Assembly: GCA_019455105.1 (NCBI GenBank)
Contig: JACFMZ010000011.1
Location: 1 to 39,812 of the forward strand
From: Bacteroidota bacterium
GTDB taxonomy: Bacteria > Bacteroidota > Ignavibacteria > UBA10030 > UBA8401
DNA: 39,812 nt
Reading direction: 5' to 3'
Numbering within the stretch: position 1 is the stretch's first letter; the number at the start of each line of letters is the position of its first letter. Below the pieces are notes generated by a model. The model saw only the letters and a program-made list of their open reading frames with translations. It was not told where the DNA came from and did no database searches. Position numbers and translations under genes: made by a program. This document shows positions 8,929-18,488 of this stretch, one piece after another.

Positions 8929-8933
8929 TATTC

Positions 8934-9908
8934 TCAGTTATTATTTTTGTTAACTATTTCAAGAAATGATTGATAGACACTTTCAACCTCAATAGCAGAT
9001 AGTGTATTTTCGGATGAACGAACGGTCTTAAAGTTGCTCGAAAGCGGCTGCCAGCTGACAAAATTCCATTCATAATTGGGGTATAAAACAACCATTGGAA
9101 TGTCAAACGCAGAGGCAATATGCACTGCAGAAGTATCCGCTGTTATAAGATAATCCGAATTTTTAAGATATGCCGCATAATGTTGAAATGAAGAATAGAG
9201 TTTTTGTATTATTCTGGCGGTATCAAGCTGGGCAATAATTTTGTCAAATTTTTCCTGATCTTTATTTTCATAAAGCAAAATAAATTTCCATTGCGGAGAT
9301 TGCTGCATAATTTTCTGAATTAACAATACCCAACTCTCTTCCTGCCAATAGCGAATTGCCGCCCCTGCCGAAAGGTTAACGGCAATAATTTTTGAATGTT
9401 CTTTTACAGCACTAATCTGAGCCGCTATATCATGTTCTTCTTCCTCACCGAGATAAACAATAGGTTTCTTGATAAGATTTCCAAATTGCTTATCGACCAA
9501 TGATAATAAAATTCGGAGCCGCTCGATAATATGAGATGTATTTTTATCGGGCCGCTCTATACCGATATCCGCTTTCGATGAACCAAAATTAAAACCAATG
9601 GAAGTCCGATATCGCAGAATTTTACGAATCATTGCGGAAGTTGTCGATGCGTCATCGTTTAGATCAACAATACCATCAAATTTCTTAAAAAATAATTTCA
9701 GCAATAAAAAGTATATTAAAAAATTTCTTTTTGAAAAATAAAAGTTTGAAATATCGTCATTATATTTCAATACCTCTCTATTCCCCGGCAGCGTTATAAG
9801 AGAAAGTTCATCATAAGGGAATATTTCCTTCCATGCTTTAAACACCGATGAAGCAACAACAATATCGCCGATTTTTCCTAATCGAATAAAAAGAATTTTT
9901 CTTCTCAC
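8934..9908 (-). CDS. GT9 family glycosyltransferase (heptosyltransferase-like)
   Basis: The 324-residue protein starts at a GTG (9906-9908) with the typical N-terminus ILFIRLGKIGDIVVASSVF, including the conserved Gly-Asp. Later landmarks are AVNLSAGAAIRYWQEESW, ILLYENKDQEKFD and TADTSAVHIASAFDIPMVVLYP, the last being the donor-binding loop of GT9 enzymes. It lacks the C-terminal cysteine cluster of its two neighbours and ends in a polar tail. It sits 5 nt from the next gene and 4 nt from the previous, so the three are one transcription unit. The probable function is addition of a heptose-like sugar to lipid A core or another glycan in the cytoplasm. Confidence 0.85.
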   Translation of the reverse strand: MRRKILFIRLGKIGDIVVASSVFKAWKEIFPYDELSLITLPGNREVLKYNDDISNFYFSKRNFLIYFLLLKLFFKKFDGIVDLNDDASTTSAMIRKILRYRTSIGFNFGSSKADIGIERPDKNTSHIIERLRILLSLVDKQFGNLIKKPIVYLGEEEEHDIAAQISAVKEHSKIIAVNLSAGAAIRYWQEESWVLLIQKIMQQSPQWKFILLYENKDQEKFDKIIAQLDTARIIQKLYSSFQHYAAYLKNSDYLITADTSAVHIASAFDIPMVVLYPNYEWNFVSWQPLSSNFKTVRSSENTLSAIEVESVYQSFLEIVNKNNN

Positions 9909-9912
9909 CCTG

Positions 9913-10923
9913 TTATCTTCTTCCTAATAATTTTCCTGCTTTTTCGATGAAGGGCTGCACCGGCAGCTCAAACATACATTCATGATGATACTGGCAGGTA
10001 AGTTTATTGCAAATAATACAAAATAAATCACTTTTAATAACAAAATCTGAATTTACGGAATACGGACGGTGATTTTGCGGATTGGTCGGTCCAAAAATTC
10101 CTATCGTTGGAACTTTTAATGCCGCTGAAATATGCATCGGACCCGAATCATTAGCAATCACTAACTGACATTTACTGATTAACGCCGCCATCATTCCTAC
10201 AGAAGTTTCCGGTGCATAGATGCTTATCTCTTTAAGTGAAGAAAAAATTTTGTCGGCATCTTCTTTATCTTCCGGTCCCCATAAAATTAAAAATCTACTT
10301 TGATAAACCCGCTCAAGTTCACGGCAGATTTCAATCCATTTTTCCGGTTCGCATCGCTTTGATGGCCATCCGCCGGAGGGGATAATTCCAATAACGATTG
10401 TGTTGGTTAAATTTTTAGAGTGAAAATACTCAGCAGCAAATTTTTTTTCTTCTTCCGTTAAATAAAAATGGGTATTCTTTGAAGTAACGGGGATTCCGGC
10501 AGCTTTTAACAGTTGAAAATTTGCTTCTGCAGCATGCATCTCCGGAGCCGCCCGCTCTGCACGGATAGCGTAAGCATACTTCCTTCCGCGATAGTCGAAA
10601 CCAATTTTATATTTCGCACCGGAAAGAAATGTGATTTGTGCGGTTTTAGGATTTGACCAAAAATCAAAAACAATATCGTATTTTTCTTTCCGGACTTTTC
10701 GAATGATGGAAAGAATAAAATCATTTTTTTGGTATGTTAATACTTTAGAAATAAACGGATTATTTTCTATAGCACGTTTTCCAAAATCTTCTGTAAGGAA
10801 ATGAATTTCCGCCTGAGGAAAAGCATTTTTTAAATTTTCGAGAACTACGGTAGCAAGAACAATATCACCGATTCCCCGCGGTTTTATACATAGAATTTTC
10901 TGAATTTTTGAAATTAATAGCAT
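9913..10923 (-). CDS. GT9 family glycosyltransferase (heptosyltransferase-like)
   Basis: This 336-residue enzyme has ILCIKPRGIGDIVLATVVLENLK at the N-terminus (Gly-Asp at 19-20), IPSGGWPSKRCEPEKW at about 181-196, LWGPEDKEDAD, and NDSGPMHISAALKVPTIGIFGPTNP near 258-282, the most WaaF/RfaF-like donor site of the three. A C-terminal cysteine cluster (C302-x2-C305-x4-C310-x5-C316) has the same spacing as in the gene at 7744-8928. It is the first gene of the operon, starting at the ATG complementary to 10921-10923. No clear ribosome binding site precedes the ATG. Likely role: transfer of ADP-heptose or a related sugar onto the LPS inner core. Confidence 0.86.
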   Translation of the reverse strand: MLLISKIQKILCIKPRGIGDIVLATVVLENLKNAFPQAEIHFLTEDFGKRAIENNPFISKVLTYQKNDFILSIIRKVRKEKYDIVFDFWSNPKTAQITFLSGAKYKIGFDYRGRKYAYAIRAERAAPEMHAAEANFQLLKAAGIPVTSKNTHFYLTEEEKKFAAEYFHSKNLTNTIVIGIIPSGGWPSKRCEPEKWIEICRELERVYQSRFLILWGPEDKEDADKIFSSLKEISIYAPETSVGMMAALISKCQLVIANDSGPMHISAALKVPTIGIFGPTNPQNHRPYSVNSDFVIKSDLFCIICNKLTCQYHHECMFELPVQPFIEKAGKLLGRR

Positions 10924-11099
10924 GAAAGGGATAATACGTTAAAAGCACTAAATATTTAAATATCTCTTGTGACTTATTTTATACAAAATATAAAAAAAAA
11001 TATCTAAATTCTTGACAGAACAATATATAATCATTATTTTCAAAAAAGCACCACCCACCATAATTCACCATTATTTCATTAACTAAAAGGAGTAATACG

Positions 11100-13001
11100 A
11101 TGCGAAAAATCGCTACGTTTTTCTTTTTGTCTATGTTAATGTCTGCATTTGCATACAGTCAATTTCATATTGGCGCTACATGGACACCAAAACTTACCAC
11201 TACAAGTCCTGATTCTGCTTACTTTGGAGATATTGGGATTCGAGGCGCTTGGGTTGCACCGGATTTAGATAAAGATGGGAAGCCGGAAATTATTGTAACA
11301 GACTACACTAAATCCGGAAGAGTTCATGTTTTTCAAGCTGCAGGGAACGATACATTAGAATGGATTTGGTCTTCACCTCGATTAGATTTAGTTGCTGATA
11401 TGGGTTCCGGTGGAAGTTCTACTCCCCGCACTATTCGTACCGGCGATCTTGACGGAGACGGAAAAGGTGAAATTATTTTTGCACGTGCAGGGAAAGGATT
11501 TTTAGTTTTTGAATGGGACGGAGTTCCTGGTAGCCACAAGTTTGGAACACTTCCCTCGGCTGTTGTTCCTCTCGACGTCCCATACGGATCTAATTACGGC
11601 GATTTAGCCGCCGCCCCAAACGAAGGAGGCTTACAAACCACCGTTGAACATTTTGAAGTAATGGATGTCGATAAAGATGGAAAAGATGAATTAATAATTC
11701 CAAAAAATATTTCAGGAGCTGCAAATGATGATTTCTTAATTATTTCTGCTGACGGAGAATGGGATTATGAAAATCAAGGATTTGCTTCTTTTAAAATCGA
11801 GGGAAGTACAAATCGTTTAGCAAGTGTTAAATACGGCGGAGGTTCTCCATATTCAGTTCATCCGGCGGATATTGATGGCGACGGTAAATATGAACTCGTT
11901 TGTCATAACTGGCAAGAGGGTGATTACTTTGTTATGAAAGCAACCGGAGCTGACACCTATCAACTTCCTGATACGAATAAAACAGCTAACTTCTTAAATA
12001 TCACTTCACCTTATGACCAAGTTGCACTCTTCGGCGGAATTGTCGGCGATATTGATAAAGATGGAAACGATGAAGTATTTTTTGCATGGTTTGATGATCT
12101 TGCGGGAGCCGGCGGCGGAGAAGAGATGGGAAATCTTTGGATTGTTAACTACAGCCCGAATGATGATGTCTTTAAAGCCGATTCTACGCATGTTGCGCGT
12201 ATCATGACTGGTATTTCTCAATCATCATCCGGCGAGCGTATCTCCAGCTTTAACGGAGTCGTTGCCGATTTTGACGGTAATGGAAAGAAGGAAATAATCG
12301 TTTCTTCCTCATATCCCAGTAACGTTGTTGCAGCAGAATATCAAGGCGGTAATGTCATGGATCCCGCAAGCTATATTCGAAAAGTCTATTATACAGGCGA
12401 AAAAGATATTTACGCTACGGTAACGTATGTTGATTCAGCCGGAGTGTTAGATACCTTGACTACTCTCGGCGAAGGATTCGTTTCAAAAATGGCTGGTCCT
12501 ATTGATTTAGACGGAGACGGAAAATTAGAACTCCTTCTTCCTTATCAATCTTTAGTTGATGTTACAACCTATTCTTGGACACACTATGATACAAATACCA
12601 GCGCATTTGTTACAGATTCTTCTGTAGCGCTCTCCAATCCTAAAAAATGGACAATCCGTTCATTAGAGCGGGATGTTGCCGGCAGCGTCCATTCAAAAGA
12701 ATATGTTATGATTACACCGGATAATTATATTTTAAACCAAAACTATCCCAATCCGTTCAACCCTTCAACACAAATTAATTTTATTCTTCCGTTGAACAAA
12801 AAAGTAAGTTTGAAGGTGTATGATATGCTCGGCAAAGAAGTTCGTACACTCATCAATAACGAAGAGTATGCAAAAGGTAATTACAATGTTACCTGGAACG
12901 GACGCGATAATTCGGGACGCACCGTTGCATCGGGAACATACATTGCAAAAATGGTCTCCGGAAATATTGAGAAAAGCATTAAAATGATGATGGTAAAATA
13001 A
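11100..13001 (+). CDS. secreted FG-GAP/VCBS-like beta-propeller with T9SS type A sorting domain
   Basis: The 633-residue protein opens with a signal peptide (MRKIATFFFLSMLMSAFAYS) and carries seven DxDxDG-type motifs at about residues 55, 116, 189, 257, 317, 390 and 469 (for example DLDKDGKPEIIV, DIDGDGKYELVC, DFDGNGKKEIIV). Such motifs bind Ca2+ in FG-GAP repeats, so a seven-bladed calcium-binding propeller is likely. From about 545 it has LNQNYPNPFNPSTQINF followed by a FlgD-like Ig fold ending in KSIKMMMVK, the type A sorting signal of type IX cargo. A strong ribosome binding site (AAAAGGAG, 11085-11092) stands 7 nt before the ATG. It is monocistronic: a divergent operon lies upstream and a terminator downstream. 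Surface exposure is inferred; ligand unknown. Confidence 0.85.
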   Translation: MRKIATFFFLSMLMSAFAYSQFHIGATWTPKLTTTSPDSAYFGDIGIRGAWVAPDLDKDGKPEIIVTDYTKSGRVHVFQAAGNDTLEWIWSSPRLDLVADMGSGGSSTPRTIRTGDLDGDGKGEIIFARAGKGFLVFEWDGVPGSHKFGTLPSAVVPLDVPYGSNYGDLAAAPNEGGLQTTVEHFEVMDVDKDGKDELIIPKNISGAANDDFLIISADGEWDYENQGFASFKIEGSTNRLASVKYGGGSPYSVHPADIDGDGKYELVCHNWQEGDYFVMKATGADTYQLPDTNKTANFLNITSPYDQVALFGGIVGDIDKDGNDEVFFAWFDDLAGAGGGEEMGNLWIVNYSPNDDVFKADSTHVARIMTGISQSSSGERISSFNGVVADFDGNGKKEIIVSSSYPSNVVAAEYQGGNVMDPASYIRKVYYTGEKDIYATVTYVDSAGVLDTLTTLGEGFVSKMAGPIDLDGDGKLELLLPYQSLVDVTTYSWTHYDTNTSAFVTDSSVALSNPKKWTIRSLERDVAGSVHSKEYVMITPDNYILNQNYPNPFNPSTQINFILPLNKKVSLKVYDMLGKEVRTLINNEEYAKGNYNVTWNGRDNSGRTVASGTYIAKMVSGNIEKSIKMMMVK

Positions 13002-13023
13002 TTTTACCGTTCATTGTGAAAAT

Positions 13024-13060
13024 AAAAAACCCGAAGAGAATATTTTCGGGTTTTTTATTT
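13024..13060. terminator. bidirectional rho-independent terminator
   Basis: The inverted repeat AAAAAACCCGAA (13024-13035) / TTCGGGTTTTTT (13045-13056) ends in T runs on both strands. It separates the converging propeller gene and M24 peptidase gene. Confidence 0.85.
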
Positions 13061-13085
13061 CAATTTATATCACCAAAAAGTTTTT

Positions 13086-14282
13086 TTAACAATCGATTGC
13101 GACAATTTCGTTTTGAATTTTATTTCCTAAGAGAACGATTTCTCTATCCTTTGAAATATATACATCAATTTCTAAACGCACTCCGAATTCATTCGGAAGG
13201 TAAATTCCCGGTTCAATTGAAAAACAAGTTTCCGGTATAATCTCACGAACATCCATTGTTTCATAATTATCAATATGGGTGCCGTTGCCGTGAACTTCTT
13301 CGCCGATATTATGTCCGGTTCGATGAACAAAATATTTCCCGTAACCCCGTTCTTCAATAAAACTTCGAGTTACATTATCAACATCGCATCCGCGTACAGT
13401 TTTACCGAGAGCAAATTCTTTCTTTAGATATTCAACGGCTGCATCTCTCGATCCTTTTACAATATCAAAAACTTCTTGATATTTTTGCGGAATTTTCTTT
13501 CCTGCATAACCCACCCAGGTAAAATCGGCATAAACAGAACCCGGTTTTTTATTTTTCGCCCACCAATCAATAAGAATATAATCACCTTTCTTAATTTCCT
13601 GATGTATTTCCGGTGTCGGATCATAATGAGGATTAGCGCCGTTACCGTTCACGGAGCAATTCGCAGGAGCATATGTTGTTAAATTGTTTTTATTAAATTC
13701 GTTCATTATCAATTGTTGAACATCGTATTCCGTAACTTTATGATTGTTTCGCAGGCGCTCACCGATAAAATTAAATGCCTTATCAATAATTTCCAAAAGA
13801 ATGCCAGCGGTTATTTGTGCATCCGCATATTGTTCTTTAGACCAACGCGCTTCAAAATATTGTACAATATTTCCTGAAGAGACGACATTCATTTCAAAAC
13901 TTCGAATGAATTCCATTGTCCCGGCATCGACTTTTGATAAATATGGAATATCATTATTCGGCGAATATTCCATGCAGATATTCTTTGCGTTATGTAATAT
14001 TTTTTTAATACCGTTACGAAGCGTAACCCATTTGTTGTAAATTATTTTTTCACCCGGAAGATGGTCTAGGTCGTATTGTTCAATATCATGAACTAATTTT
14101 TTCGGAATTCCTTTCGCAGGAATAAAATAAAAATACCTTCGGGAAGATAGTTTATCGGTCGGCATTTCAAGAATTTTAGTGGCAAAAATATTTGCATTCC
14201 GAAAATTATAAATCAGCCAGCCGTCTAAATTATATTCTTGAATTTTTTTTTGAATTTCATCTAATTGCAGTACAAATGACAT
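13086..14282 (-). CDS. M24 family metallopeptidase (Xaa-Pro aminopeptidase-like)
   Basis: The 398-residue protein has a creatinase-type N-domain (residues 1-140, LDGWLIYNF near 19-27) and a pita-bread catalytic domain. All five metal ligands of the family can be placed: D239 (ILIDWWA), D253 (VYADFTW), H324 (HRTGHNIG), E357 (FSIEPGIY) and E371 (VRLEIDVY). H331 in EEVHGNG is also conserved. It probably removes N-terminal residues preceding proline, in the cytoplasm, with a dinuclear Mn or Co centre. It lies downstream of groEL behind a terminator, so it is likely to have its own promoter in the 117-nt gap, although none was identified. Which peptidase subgroup it belongs to is unsure. Confidence 0.88.
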   Translation of the reverse strand: MSFVLQLDEIQKKIQEYNLDGWLIYNFRNANIFATKILEMPTDKLSSRRYFYFIPAKGIPKKLVHDIEQYDLDHLPGEKIIYNKWVTLRNGIKKILHNAKNICMEYSPNNDIPYLSKVDAGTMEFIRSFEMNVVSSGNIVQYFEARWSKEQYADAQITAGILLEIIDKAFNFIGERLRNNHKVTEYDVQQLIMNEFNKNNLTTYAPANCSVNGNGANPHYDPTPEIHQEIKKGDYILIDWWAKNKKPGSVYADFTWVGYAGKKIPQKYQEVFDIVKGSRDAAVEYLKKEFALGKTVRGCDVDNVTRSFIEERGYGKYFVHRTGHNIGEEVHGNGTHIDNYETMDVREIIPETCFSIEPGIYLPNEFGVRLEIDVYISKDREIVLLGNKIQNEIVAIDC

Positions 14283-14314
14283 AATCTTATCCCTTTCATT
14301 TTGTAAAATATAAT

Positions 14315-14352
14315 AAATAAAAAACCCTCAGCCAATAATTTTGACTGAGGGC
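14315..14352 (-). terminator. rho-independent terminator after groEL
   Basis: On the minus strand, GCCCTCAGTCAA and TTGGCTGAGGG flank a short AT loop (stem 14325-14351 with one mismatch) and are followed by TTTTTTATTT. It sits 50 nt past the groEL stop codon. Confidence 0.82.
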
Positions 14353-14399
14353 TTATAGTTATATTATTACTGAATAGGATTGGTACTTCGAATGTACTT

Positions 14400-16046
<1,647 letters not shown>

Positions 16047-16067
16047 TTAAAATTAAATTTTAAAAAC

Positions 16068-16358
16068 TTATCGCGGAATAATTGCGAAGATATCGCTTTC
16101 ACGCATAATTAATACTTCTTGACCATCAACAGTAATTTCTGTTCCGGAATATTTTCCGTACAGAACTTTATCACCAACTTTTACATCCATGGCAATCTTT
16201 GTTCCGTTTTCGCTTACTTTGCCAGGACCTGCGGCAATAACTTCACCCCAAACCGGTTTTTCTTTTACAGTATCCGGTAGGATAATTCCGCCTTTGGTTT
16301 TTTCTTCCGCTTCGGCAGGACGAACAACTATTCTATCTGCTAAAGGTTGAATTTTCAT
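16068..16358 (-). CDS. groES: co-chaperonin GroES (10 kDa)
   Basis: The 96-residue protein [15 protein letters not shown]... contains the GGIILPDT mobile loop and the [14 protein letters not shown] roof region, and ends in DIFAIIPR. It forms the heptameric lid of GroEL. The open frame continues upstream to 16418, giving 20 extra residues, but the ATG at 16358 is preceded by a perfect AAAGGAGG ribosome binding site and gives the standard length, so that start is used. The longer version would run into the CIRCE element and start nearly at the transcription start. Confidence 0.97.
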   Translation of the reverse strand: MKIQPLADRIVVRPAEAEEKTKGGIILPDTVKEKPVWGEVIAAGPGKVSENGTKIAMDVKVGDKVLYGKYSGTEITVDGQEVLIMRESDIFAIIPR

Positions 16359-16411
16359 ATTTCCTCCTTTGTAACATATTATTTGACATATAATTATGGA
16401 GATACTAACAT

Positions 16412-16438
16412 TTGGCACTCTCCACTTGTGAGTGCTAA
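16412..16438 (-). promoter_or_regulatory. CIRCE operator (HrcA binding site) of groESL
   Basis: TTGGCACTC (16412-16420), a 9-nt spacer and GAGTGCTAA (16430-16438) form the TTAGCACTC-N9-GAGTGCTAA inverted repeat with one mismatch. It overlaps the edge of the -10 box and the expected transcription start, 54 nt or more before the groES ATG. CIRCE is the HrcA operator of heat-shock operons; no hrcA gene is in the window. Confidence 0.92.
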
Positions 16439-16465
16439 TATACAGGAATTTTGCTTTTTAGTCAA
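16437..16465 (-). promoter_or_regulatory. sigma70-like promoter of groESL
   Basis: On the minus strand TTGACT (16460-16465) and TATATT (16437-16442) are separated by exactly 17 nt, the ideal vegetative spacing. The promoter lies just beyond the lolD stop codon and its -10 overlaps the first CIRCE half, so HrcA binding would block RNA polymerase. Confidence 0.82.
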
Positions 16466-16476
16466 TAGTAGAAATT

Positions 16477-17145
16477 TTATTTAAGAATACCGTCGATTAA
16501 AGTAATGATACGATCGGCTTTTTCGGCAAGATTTTTATTGTGGGTAACAACAACAAATGTTTGATGATATTTTTTTCGAAGGTTAAAGATTAATTGATGA
16601 AGTGCGTTGGCATTTTCGCTGTCCAAATTACCGGAGGGCTCATCGGCAAAAATTATTTTTGGAGAATTCATTAATGCGCGGGCAACGGCGACACGCTGTT
16701 GTTCGCCTCCCGAAAGTTCGGATGGTTTATGATAATAACGGCTGGAGAGACCGACTTCTGTTAGCAATTCTTTTGCACGAGATTCGATTTCCGATATTTT
16801 TTTTCCGCTTATTAATGCCGGCATAAAAACATTTTCTAAAGCAGTAAATTCCGGTAAAAGATGGTGGAATTGAAATACAAATCCGATATTTTTATTTCGA
16901 AGAGCAGAAGTTGCTTCATCCGAAAGAGTAGAAATATTTTCGCCGTTAAAATATAATTCTCCGGAAGTTTGTCTGTCTAACAATCCTAATATGTGAAGAA
17001 GCGTGCTCTTTCCGGCACCGGATTGTCCGACAACAGCAATAATTTCCGCTTCACTGATTTCCAGAGAAATTCCCTTTAGAACTTCTATCGAAGAAGTTTT
17101 TCCGGTTCGGTACAATTTTGTAATATTTTTTGCTTGTAAAATCAT
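16477..17145 (-). CDS. lolD: ABC transporter ATP-binding protein, LolD-type (lipoprotein release)
   Basis: The 222-residue ATPase has Walker [13 protein letters not shown] (about 39-50), the Q-loop [18 protein letters not shown], the signature [15 protein letters not shown], Walker [13 protein letters not shown] and the switch histidine in VVVTHN. This is the LolD/MacB/FtsE subfamily. Next to two LolC/E-type permeases it is best read as LolD, powering release of outer-membrane lipoproteins to the periplasmic carrier. The start is the ATG at 17145. A 117-nt gap separates it from the frameshifted permease, larger than the 1-nt gap between the two permeases, and includes an imperfect repeat (see findings). 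MacB-type assignment cannot be excluded. Confidence 0.85.
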   Translation of the reverse strand: MILQAKNITKLYRTGKTSSIEVLKGISLEISEAEIIAVVGQSGAGKSTLLHILGLLDRQTSGELYFNGENISTLSDEATSALRNKNIGFVFQFHHLLPEFTALENVFMPALISGKKISEIESRAKELLTEVGLSSRYYHKPSELSGGEQQRVAVARALMNSPKIIFADEPSGNLDSENANALHQLIFNLRKKYHQTFVVVTHNKNLAEKADRIITLIDGILK

Positions 17146-17262
17146 TTGTACTATCTTTCGATTAGCATTTTAAGTCCCCTCTGTGCGTTTGTTCGAGCGA
17201 CAGCGAGAGGCGAATATTTGTGATTATTTTGAAACTTCAATCATAAAACTTGAAACGATTTT

Positions 17263-18487
17263 TCATTCCCATCTAATCGCTTCTGCAGACAATAATTTCG
17301 CTGCTCGTGTTGAAGGATAAAGTGTCGCGAGATAACACAACAGAAACGTTGAAATTGAGACAATGAGAAAATCAGAAATGCGCATTTCCACCGGAAGTGC
17401 AGGAATAATATAGACGGTTTCGTCCAGCGGAAACCAATGGTAATGTATCTGCGCCCAACATACGATATACGCAAGCATACATCCTAAAATCGCCCCGATA
17501 ATGCCGATAATGATTCCTTCAAATCGAAAGATGTTGCGTATTGCTGATTCCTGTGCGCCCATAGATTTTAATATTCCAATGTCTCGGGTTTTTTCAATTA
17601 CCGTCATAGTAAGCGATCCAAGAAGATTAAATGTTGCGACAATAACAATCAGCGTTAAAATAATAAAAGCTGTCCAACGTTCAACCAGCATTACAGAATA
17701 TAAATCTTTGTGTAAATCAAACCATGTTTGAACAGTAATACCGCTAGCAGAATATTTATTATCGAGTTCTTCTTTTACTTTCTCCGCATCTTCATACGAA
17801 TTCAATCGAAGGTCTATTCCGGAAATATTTTTTTGTATTGTAAATATGTTTCCCTGTAGAAAGAGATGTAAAGGCGTAGACCGCATCATATTCACGATTA
17901 TTTGATTCATAAATTCCCGATACTTCACATTGAATGAGTTTCGGAATCTGCATGGTTAAAAAATAATTATTTACTGATGAGGCGCTTAAAACATACATTG
18001 AATCACCGACATCTAAGCCGAGCTTATCGGCAAGAGAATAACCGAGAATAATTTTATTTCCTTCTCCTTCTTGTAACTCCCCGCTTCCAATAATAATTTT
18101 ATCGTTTAGTCCCGATATTTTTGATAAAGAGTTTGCTTCCACTCCGCGTAAAAAAACAACCCGTGTCGCTTTTTTAGAAATCAGCATGACTTTTCCGCTG
18201 ACAAATTCACCAATACCTGCACTATTCTCATTTTGTAAAAATGTTTCAATCTTATGAAGCTCTTGCGGCGTCGTCTCTCGGCTCACGCTGATTCGTAAAT
18301 GCGGATCAAATCCGACTAAAATATCAGTAACAAGAGAATTAAATCCATTAAAAACTGAAAGAACAATTAATAATGCCGCGACGCCGATGGTAATTCCGAT
18401 AACAGAAATTATAGAAATTACCGTAATGAAAGCTGCTTCACGTTTTGAAACAAGATATCTCTTTGCAATGTACCACGAATAGTTCAT
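17263..18487 (-). pseudogene. LolC/E-type ABC permease interrupted by a 1-nt frameshift
   Basis: Two overlapping frames encode the two halves of one FtsX/LolC-E permease. The upstream frame (18487 to 17792) gives the N-terminal half, with a TM segment at about 21-44 and the MacB-like periplasmic domain up to TGKHIYNTKK. The downstream frame (stop at 17263) resumes with QKNISGIDLRLNSYEDAEKV and the last three membrane segments (TAFIILTLIVIVATF, GIIIGIIGAILGCMLAY, ISDFLIVSISTFLLCY), ending AAKLLSAEAIRWE. The break falls in a run of seven A (17828-17834, T on the + strand). Six A would give a 407-residue protein, close to the intact 406-residue neighbour and matching it across the break. It may be a sequencing error, a slippage site or real inactivation. 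Start at 18487 is 1 nt after the neighbour. Confidence 0.85.
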
Positions 18488-18488
18488 T

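Noticed and set aside
11012-11031. TTGACA and TATAAT before the 11100 gene as a promoter
   Set aside because: Only 8 nt separate the boxes, far from the 17 nt spacing of sigma70 promoters, so I do not call it.
16359-16418. Twenty extra N-terminal residues on GroES
   Set aside because: The ATG at 16358 has a perfect ribosome binding site and the extension would read through the CIRCE region.
17826-17836. A-AAA-AAA as a dnaX-type -1 frameshift signal
   Set aside because: A -1 shift puts the ribosome in the third frame; the restored protein needs +1 or -2, so the heptamer is not an adequate explanation.
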